From the NCBI GenBank assembly GCA_017960885.1, contig JAGCYI010000078.1:1-54552 (forward strand): a stretch of DNA of 54,552 nt, read 5' to 3'. The stretch is from Bacteroidales bacterium (lineage in GTDB: Bacteria; Bacteroidota; Bacteroidia; Bacteroidales; UBA3824). The notes below the pieces were generated by a model. That model was given only the letters and a program-made list of their open reading frames with translations, was not told where the DNA came from and made no database searches. This document shows positions 51,055 to 54,552 of this stretch, in pieces. The position numbers and the translations under genes were made by a program. Each line of letters begins with the position of its first letter. Positions within the stretch are counted from its first letter, which is position 1.

Positions 51055-51729
51055 ATGAACACAAACAAAATATTGGTCTCTCCGTCGATTTTGGCGGCCG
51101 ACCACGCAAATATTCAGCAAGAAATCGAACGCGTTAACCGCAGCGGTGCCGACTGGGTGCACGTAGACATTATGGACGGTGTTTTTGTACCTAATATGTC
51201 GTTTGGATTCCCGATTGTGAAAGCCACAAAAAAACATTCACAACTTCCTTTGGATGTGCATCTTATGATTGTTAATCCGCAAAACTACATTCAGGAGTTC
51301 ATTAAAGCAGGTGCCGACATACTTACCATTCATTATGAGGCAGTTACACACCTTCACCGTGCTATCTGGCAAATCAAAAACGCCGGAGTGAAGGCTGGTG
51401 TGGCACTCAATCCGTCAACGCCCGTTTCGATGCTCGAAGAAATTATCCAAGATGTGGATATGGTGTTGATTATGACCGTTAATCCTGGGTTTGGCGGACA
51501 AAAGTTTATCGAAAACTCGTATTCTAAGATTATGCGCTGCAAAGAACTGATACTCAAAAGAAACAGCCAAGCATTAATAGAAGTGGACGGCGGAGTGGAG
51601 AGCCACAACGCAGCCAAACTGATTAATGCGGGAGTGGACGTGATGGTGGCTGGCAGTTATATTTTCGGCGCAAAAGATTACGCCGAAAACGTTAAACTGC
51701 TTAAATATCCTATTGAAAACGCTATCTAA
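51055..51729 (+). CDS. rpe: Ribulose-phosphate 3-epimerase
   Basis: This 224-residue TIM-barrel enzyme interconverts ribulose 5-phosphate and xylulose 5-phosphate. Metal and catalytic residues sit in VSPSILAADHANIQ, WVHVDIMDGVFVPNMSFG, VHLMIVNP, MTVNPGFGGQKFI and LIEVDGGVE, with the phosphate site VAGSYIFG. It stands alone on the plus strand between two minus-strand units and overlaps aguA by eight bases at its 3' end. Complete and ordinary. Confidence 0.97.
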   Translation: MNTNKILVSPSILAADHANIQQEIERVNRSGADWVHVDIMDGVFVPNMSFGFPIVKATKKHSQLPLDVHLMIVNPQNYIQEFIKAGADILTIHYEAVTHLHRAIWQIKNAGVKAGVALNPSTPVSMLEEIIQDVDMVLIMTVNPGFGGQKFIENSYSKIMRCKELILKRNSQALIEVDGGVESHNAAKLINAGVDVMVAGSYIFGAKDYAENVKLLKYPIENAI

Positions 51730-52768
51730 GTTCGTGACTGAGGCAGTGGAGCGAGCCTAAGCCCCAAATAATGTCGACACAATGGATGCCTATCACCTTG
51801 CGGTCGGGAAACTGACTTGCAATGATGTCGAGGGCAATTCGGTCGTTGGGGTCGTTGAATGTAGGCACAAGCACTGCATTGTTGGTAATCAAGAAGTTGG
51901 CGTAACTTGCCGGCAATCGCAAATTGCGAAAACATACTGCGCCGGGCATTGGGAGTTCCACAATTTTGATGGGTTTGCCATTTTCGAGACGTGCTTTTTT
52001 CAACCGCTTGTAGTTGTCTTCAAGTGCGGCATAGTTAACATCGTCGGGGTCGTGAGTGCGGCAGAGAAGCACTGTGGACTGATTTACAAAACGGCAGAAA
52101 TCGTCGATGTGTCCGTGAGTGTCATCGCCGTTGATACCGCGTCCAAGCCAAATAACATTGGTAACGCCAAAATATTTTCTAAATATCTCCTCGTAGTCCT
52201 TTTTGGTAAAGCCGGGATTGCGCACTTGCTCGGTATCGCTCATAAGACATTCTTCGGTGCAGAGTAGTGAACCACAGCCGTTTACATCAATTGCACCTCC
52301 CTCCAAAACCACACGGCGGCGGTTGTAGACAGGTTGCAAAAACGGTTCTTCGAGAACTTTTGAAATAAACTGTGGCACAAAATCGTCGGCACGGCAGTAA
52401 GTATAACGCGCCCAATTATTGAACTTAAAGTCAAGAATCACAGGCTTTTGGTTCTCGTCCAACACGGTGATAGGACCGCTGTCGCGCATCCACACACGAG
52501 GGGCGGAATATTCCACCATATTGATTTCGGGCATATTGGCGGCAGAATCTTCGAGCATCTGAGTTACAATTTCACGATGTTCGGCATCTGCAACCAACAG
52601 AGTAACAGGCACATTAAACGAAAGTTTCTTAACAAACTCCACAAACGCCCATTTTACGGTGGTGAGTTTTCCGGGGAAGTCCTTGCTGTTGTAGGGAAAC
52701 AGGATAAGAACCGAACGCTGCTGTTCCCATTCGGCGGGAAGTCGATATTGGTGGTTTTCTACTTGCAT
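51722..52768 (-). CDS. aguA: Agmatine deiminase (PAD-porph family)
   Basis: This 348-residue guanidino-modifying enzyme has VWMRDSGPI, VLEGGAIDVNG, GDDTHGHIDDFCRFV and the catalytic cysteine motif GLGSLHCLSHE at the C-terminus. It hydrolyses agmatine to N-carbamoylputrescine and ammonia. Together with AguB at 49428-50312 it completes the agmatine-to-putrescine route; no arginine decarboxylase was seen in the window. The ATG overlaps the end of the Mrp gene by ten bases. Confidence 0.95.
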   Translation of the reverse strand: MQVENHQYRLPAEWEQQRSVLILFPYNSKDFPGKLTTVKWAFVEFVKKLSFNVPVTLLVADAEHREIVTQMLEDSAANMPEINMVEYSAPRVWMRDSGPITVLDENQKPVILDFKFNNWARYTYCRADDFVPQFISKVLEEPFLQPVYNRRRVVLEGGAIDVNGCGSLLCTEECLMSDTEQVRNPGFTKKDYEEIFRKYFGVTNVIWLGRGINGDDTHGHIDDFCRFVNQSTVLLCRTHDPDDVNYAALEDNYKRLKKARLENGKPIKIVELPMPGAVCFRNLRLPASYANFLITNNAVLVPTFNDPNDRIALDIIASQFPDRKVIGIHCVDIIWGLGSLHCLSHELR

Positions 52769-53802
52769 TTTTTGATAACGTTTTGTGCCAATGATTCAAA
52801 ATACTGAGCCTGAATGCTGTTGCCATCGAGCACCGCAGGACGACCGTTGTCGCCGCTTTCGCAAATACTCTGAACAAGAGGCACTTGGGCTATAATGTCG
52901 ATACCGTATTTTTCAGAAACAGCCTTGTTGCCCTCTTTGCCAAATATATAGTACTTATTATTAGGCAGTTCGGCAGGCGTAAACCAAGCCATATTTTCTA
53001 CAATGCCAAGAATTGGAATGTTGATTTTGTCGTTGCGGAACATATTTATGCCCTTAACCACATCGGCAATTGCCACCTGCTGAGGTGTGGAAACAATGAT
53101 TGCGCCTTTGAGCGTAATATTCTGCACCACAGTAAGATGAATATCGCTTGTGCCGGGAGGAAGGTCGAACAACAGGTAGTCTAACGCACCCCAGTCGCCA
53201 TCGTTGATAATCTGGTTGAGCATATTCGACGCCATAGGTCCGCGCCAGATAACAGGACTTTCGGGGTCAACGAAAAATCCCATCGAGAGTATCTTAACGC
53301 CATATTTTTCAACGGGTACAATCCAACTTTTTTCGTCCTCTTGACGCACGCCAGGATGCTCTTCCTCTACGCCAAACATTTTTGGAATAGATGGTCCGAA
53401 CACGTCGGCATCGATTAATCCCACTTTGTAGCCTTGCTTGGCAAGTGCGGCAGCGAGATTTGCGGTAACGGTGCTCTTGCCTACCCCACCCTTGCCCGAC
53501 GATACGGCTATGATGTTTTTAACGTCTTTGAGCGGGACGGTTTTTTCGGCTGGCTGAGGAGTATCCTCCTCAACGTAGGTTTCCACATTGATTTCGGGGT
53601 TGAGTTGGTTTTGAATCACCTGACGAATAGCCTTGCGAAAAGAGTTTTGAAGCGGCTTAACGGCGTGGTTTATTTTAAGATAAACTTCCACACCGTTTTG
53701 TGTAATAGCCACACGGCCTACAATACCCGATTCCACTATATCCTTGTGGTTCTGCGGGTTAGTAATGTTTTTTAATACTGATAAAATATCTTGCTCTGTC
53801 AT
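52759..53802 (-). CDS. apbC: Mrp/NBP35-type Fe-S carrier ATPase
   Basis: This 347-residue protein has an N-terminal MIP18/DUF59 domain (about 1-85) and a ParA-like P-loop NTPase with the deviant Walker A AVSSGKGGVGKSTVTANL, switch regions GLIDADVFGPSIP and LFDLPPGTSDIHLTV. The usual C-terminal CxxC that binds the Fe-S cluster is replaced by NMAWFTPAELPNNKYY, as I recall for Bacteroidota members. It is thought to assemble or carry Fe-S clusters. It precedes aguA with a ten-base overlap, so the two are co-translated. Confidence 0.93.
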   Translation of the reverse strand: MTEQDILSVLKNITNPQNHKDIVESGIVGRVAITQNGVEVYLKINHAVKPLQNSFRKAIRQVIQNQLNPEINVETYVEEDTPQPAEKTVPLKDVKNIIAVSSGKGGVGKSTVTANLAAALAKQGYKVGLIDADVFGPSIPKMFGVEEEHPGVRQEDEKSWIVPVEKYGVKILSMGFFVDPESPVIWRGPMASNMLNQIINDGDWGALDYLLFDLPPGTSDIHLTVVQNITLKGAIIVSTPQQVAIADVVKGINMFRNDKINIPILGIVENMAWFTPAELPNNKYYIFGKEGNKAVSEKYGIDIIAQVPLVQSICESGDNGRPAVLDGNSIQAQYFESLAQNVIKKCK

Positions 53803-53822
53803 TTTGATAATGGGTATTTCAT

Positions 53823-54266
53823 TTATTTAGGAATTGCGCGAACTCTGTCGGGTCTTACAGCACGGATGTTTTGCAAAAGTCGGTAGTCTTTGAAATTGTT
53901 GGTTACAATAATGCTGCATTTTTGTTTTCGTGCCAACACATACTGCACATTATCTTCAATATCTGCCCCAGTTTCGATTAAAGCGCAATCAATATCTTTG
54001 TTTGTAAAGTCTATGATATTAAACCGATGCTGCAAATTATGAACTATATTTATAATATCTTGATTAGTTTTTTTCTTTTGATAAAAAGATATTAATTGTG
54101 CTACACTAAGAGAGGATATATATAGGCGTTTGCCAATTAATGAACACAGATAGTGAAGACACTCAGAGTCTTTTTGAAATCGGGCATCGCCACTATATGC
54201 ACCTATTAAGACATTGGTGTCGATAAAAATATGGTTGGGATTGAACGAATATGTGTTTTGCACCAT
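53823..54266 (-). CDS. PIN-domain protein (probable toxin nuclease)
   Basis: The protein is 147 residues from the ATG at 54266, two bases after the stop of the upstream small gene; an in-frame ATG at 54305 would overlap that gene by 38 bases. The PIN pattern is HIFIDTNVLIGAYSG (first Asp), a conserved Glu-like site near SSLSVAQLISF (here without Glu), DIEDNVQYVLARKQKCSIIV with the later Asp pair, and TNNFKDY. PIN proteins are Mg-dependent RNases, often VapC-type toxins. The 59-residue partner upstream could be the antitoxin. The missing Glu at one site is worth checking. Confidence 0.78.
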   Translation of the reverse strand: MVQNTYSFNPNHIFIDTNVLIGAYSGDARFQKDSECLHYLCSLIGKRLYISSLSVAQLISFYQKKKTNQDIINIVHNLQHRFNIIDFTNKDIDCALIETGADIEDNVQYVLARKQKCSIIVTNNFKDYRLLQNIRAVRPDRVRAIPK

Positions 54267-54267
54267 A

Positions 54268-54447
54268 TCAGAAAGCCAAATGAGGAAATTGTTTCTTTTC
54301 TTCATCGGTTAGTGTACTAACCAAACCGGCAGTCCAAATACCCACCAATTCTTCAATTAACTTCTTGCGTGTAAGTCCGTTCTTTTTTAAAAGTAACTCC
54401 ACTACGCCTTTCCGTTCTTTTTCTATTTGTCTATCTAATTCGCTCAT
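54268..54447 (-). CDS. Small partner protein of the PIN gene
   Basis: The protein is 59 residues from the ATG at 54447 (MSELDRQIEKERKGVVELLL), with helical, charged content and LTRKKLIEELVGIWTAGLVS. A TATTTTTG promoter element at 54468-54475 excludes a longer start. I recognise no family, but size, charge and position directly before a PIN gene fit an antitoxin. The PIN start follows its stop immediately. Confidence 0.65.
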   Translation of the reverse strand: MSELDRQIEKERKGVVELLLKKNGLTRKKLIEELVGIWTAGLVSTLTDEEKKQFPHLAF

Positions 54448-54467
54448 AATGATTACCAATTTTTTAG

Positions 54468-54498
54468 CAAAAATAAAAAATATGCCATAATTGTGCAA
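54468..54498 (-). promoter_or_regulatory. Promoter of the PIN module
   Basis: TATTTTTG (minus strand, 54468-54475) with TTG at 54496-54498 and a 20-nt spacer, 20 bases before the ATG at 54447. Confidence 0.6.
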
Positions 54499-54519
54499 TA
54501 GTTACAACAATAAATCCAC

Positions 54520-54552
54520 CTACTTTTTCTCCTCAATATACGAATCCTTAAA
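54520..54552 (-). CDS. Possible C-terminus of an upstream minus-strand gene (partial)
   Basis: The last 33 bases read FKDSYIEEKK then stop on the minus strand. Ten codons are too few to identify a protein; the frame is open to the window edge. Confidence 0.3.
   Translation of the reverse strand, partial: FKDSYIEEKK

Overview
The window reads as a chromosomal segment of an uncultured or poorly studied member of the Bacteroidales (Bacteroidota). Several independent signs agree. Many promoters fit the Bacteroidota pattern TTTG-N19-TAnnTTTG; clean cases lie upstream of rpsP and of the ATPase gene at 45047-46609, and a near match lies upstream of aroC. Type IX secretion (T9SS) parts and cargo domains are present. 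The block murI-skp-skp-bamA-uppS-porG has the gene order known from Porphyromonas gingivalis. S16 carries a long C-terminal tail, and the Mrp ATPase lacks the usual Cys pair. There are no rRNA or tRNA genes, and I saw no prophage, insertion sequence or CRISPR array.

Layout. 1-4398: a TolC (5' truncated by the window edge), HlyD and C39-peptidase ABC operon, that is, a type I exporter for leader-bearing peptides. 4399-5822: four 33-bp hairpin repeats, then an AAA_14/DUF4143 ATPase. 5907-8676: aspS, an unknown small gene and a metallo-beta-lactamase-fold hydrolase. 8683-10486 (minus): an ECF sigma factor and a membrane anti-sigma-like protein ending in PKD domains and a T9SS-type C-terminal domain. 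10588-16710 (minus): murI, two OmpH/Skp chaperones, bamA, uppS and porG. 16792-19381 (minus): an SGNH-like protein and a TPR-TM-SpoIIE phosphatase. 19574-20773: sucC alone, closed by a strong terminator.

20952-33759 is the most unusual region. A minus-strand operon encodes a PAS/GAF/SpoIIE phosphatase, a SiaB-family kinase, a SiaC-family (DUF1987) phosphoprotein with Thr68 conserved, and a giant TerB-FHA-ABC-permease protein with an Arg/Pro/Glu/Asp repeat tail, followed by a probable lipoprotein and a small secreted protein. Upstream lies a 951-residue paralogue of the sensor that has no output domain, and divergent from it a CheR-type methyltransferase. I infer a partner-switching phospho-relay that controls an ABC membrane machine.

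33897-38505 (plus) encodes envelope proteins: a PKD protein with a T9SS type-B-like tail, a PorP/SprF-OmpA fusion, a tiny type-A-tail protein and an S74 (endosialidase-type) self-chaperoned adhesin. 38509-44851 (minus) is mostly housekeeping: GNAT, rimM, rpsP, lipid kinase, lpxH, aroC and a DEAD-box helicase with a structured leader. 45047-48293 (minus) holds an AAA/PD-(D/E)XK ATPase, a GT9 glycosyltransferase and DUF4254. 48294-49313 is a degenerate patch with a gene remnant, GC-rich palindromes and a toxin-antitoxin pair whose toxin looks internally shortened. 49428-53802 carries agmatine-to-putrescine enzymes (aguB, aguA), a deoxynucleoside kinase, rpe and an Mrp ATPase. A PIN-domain module ends the window.
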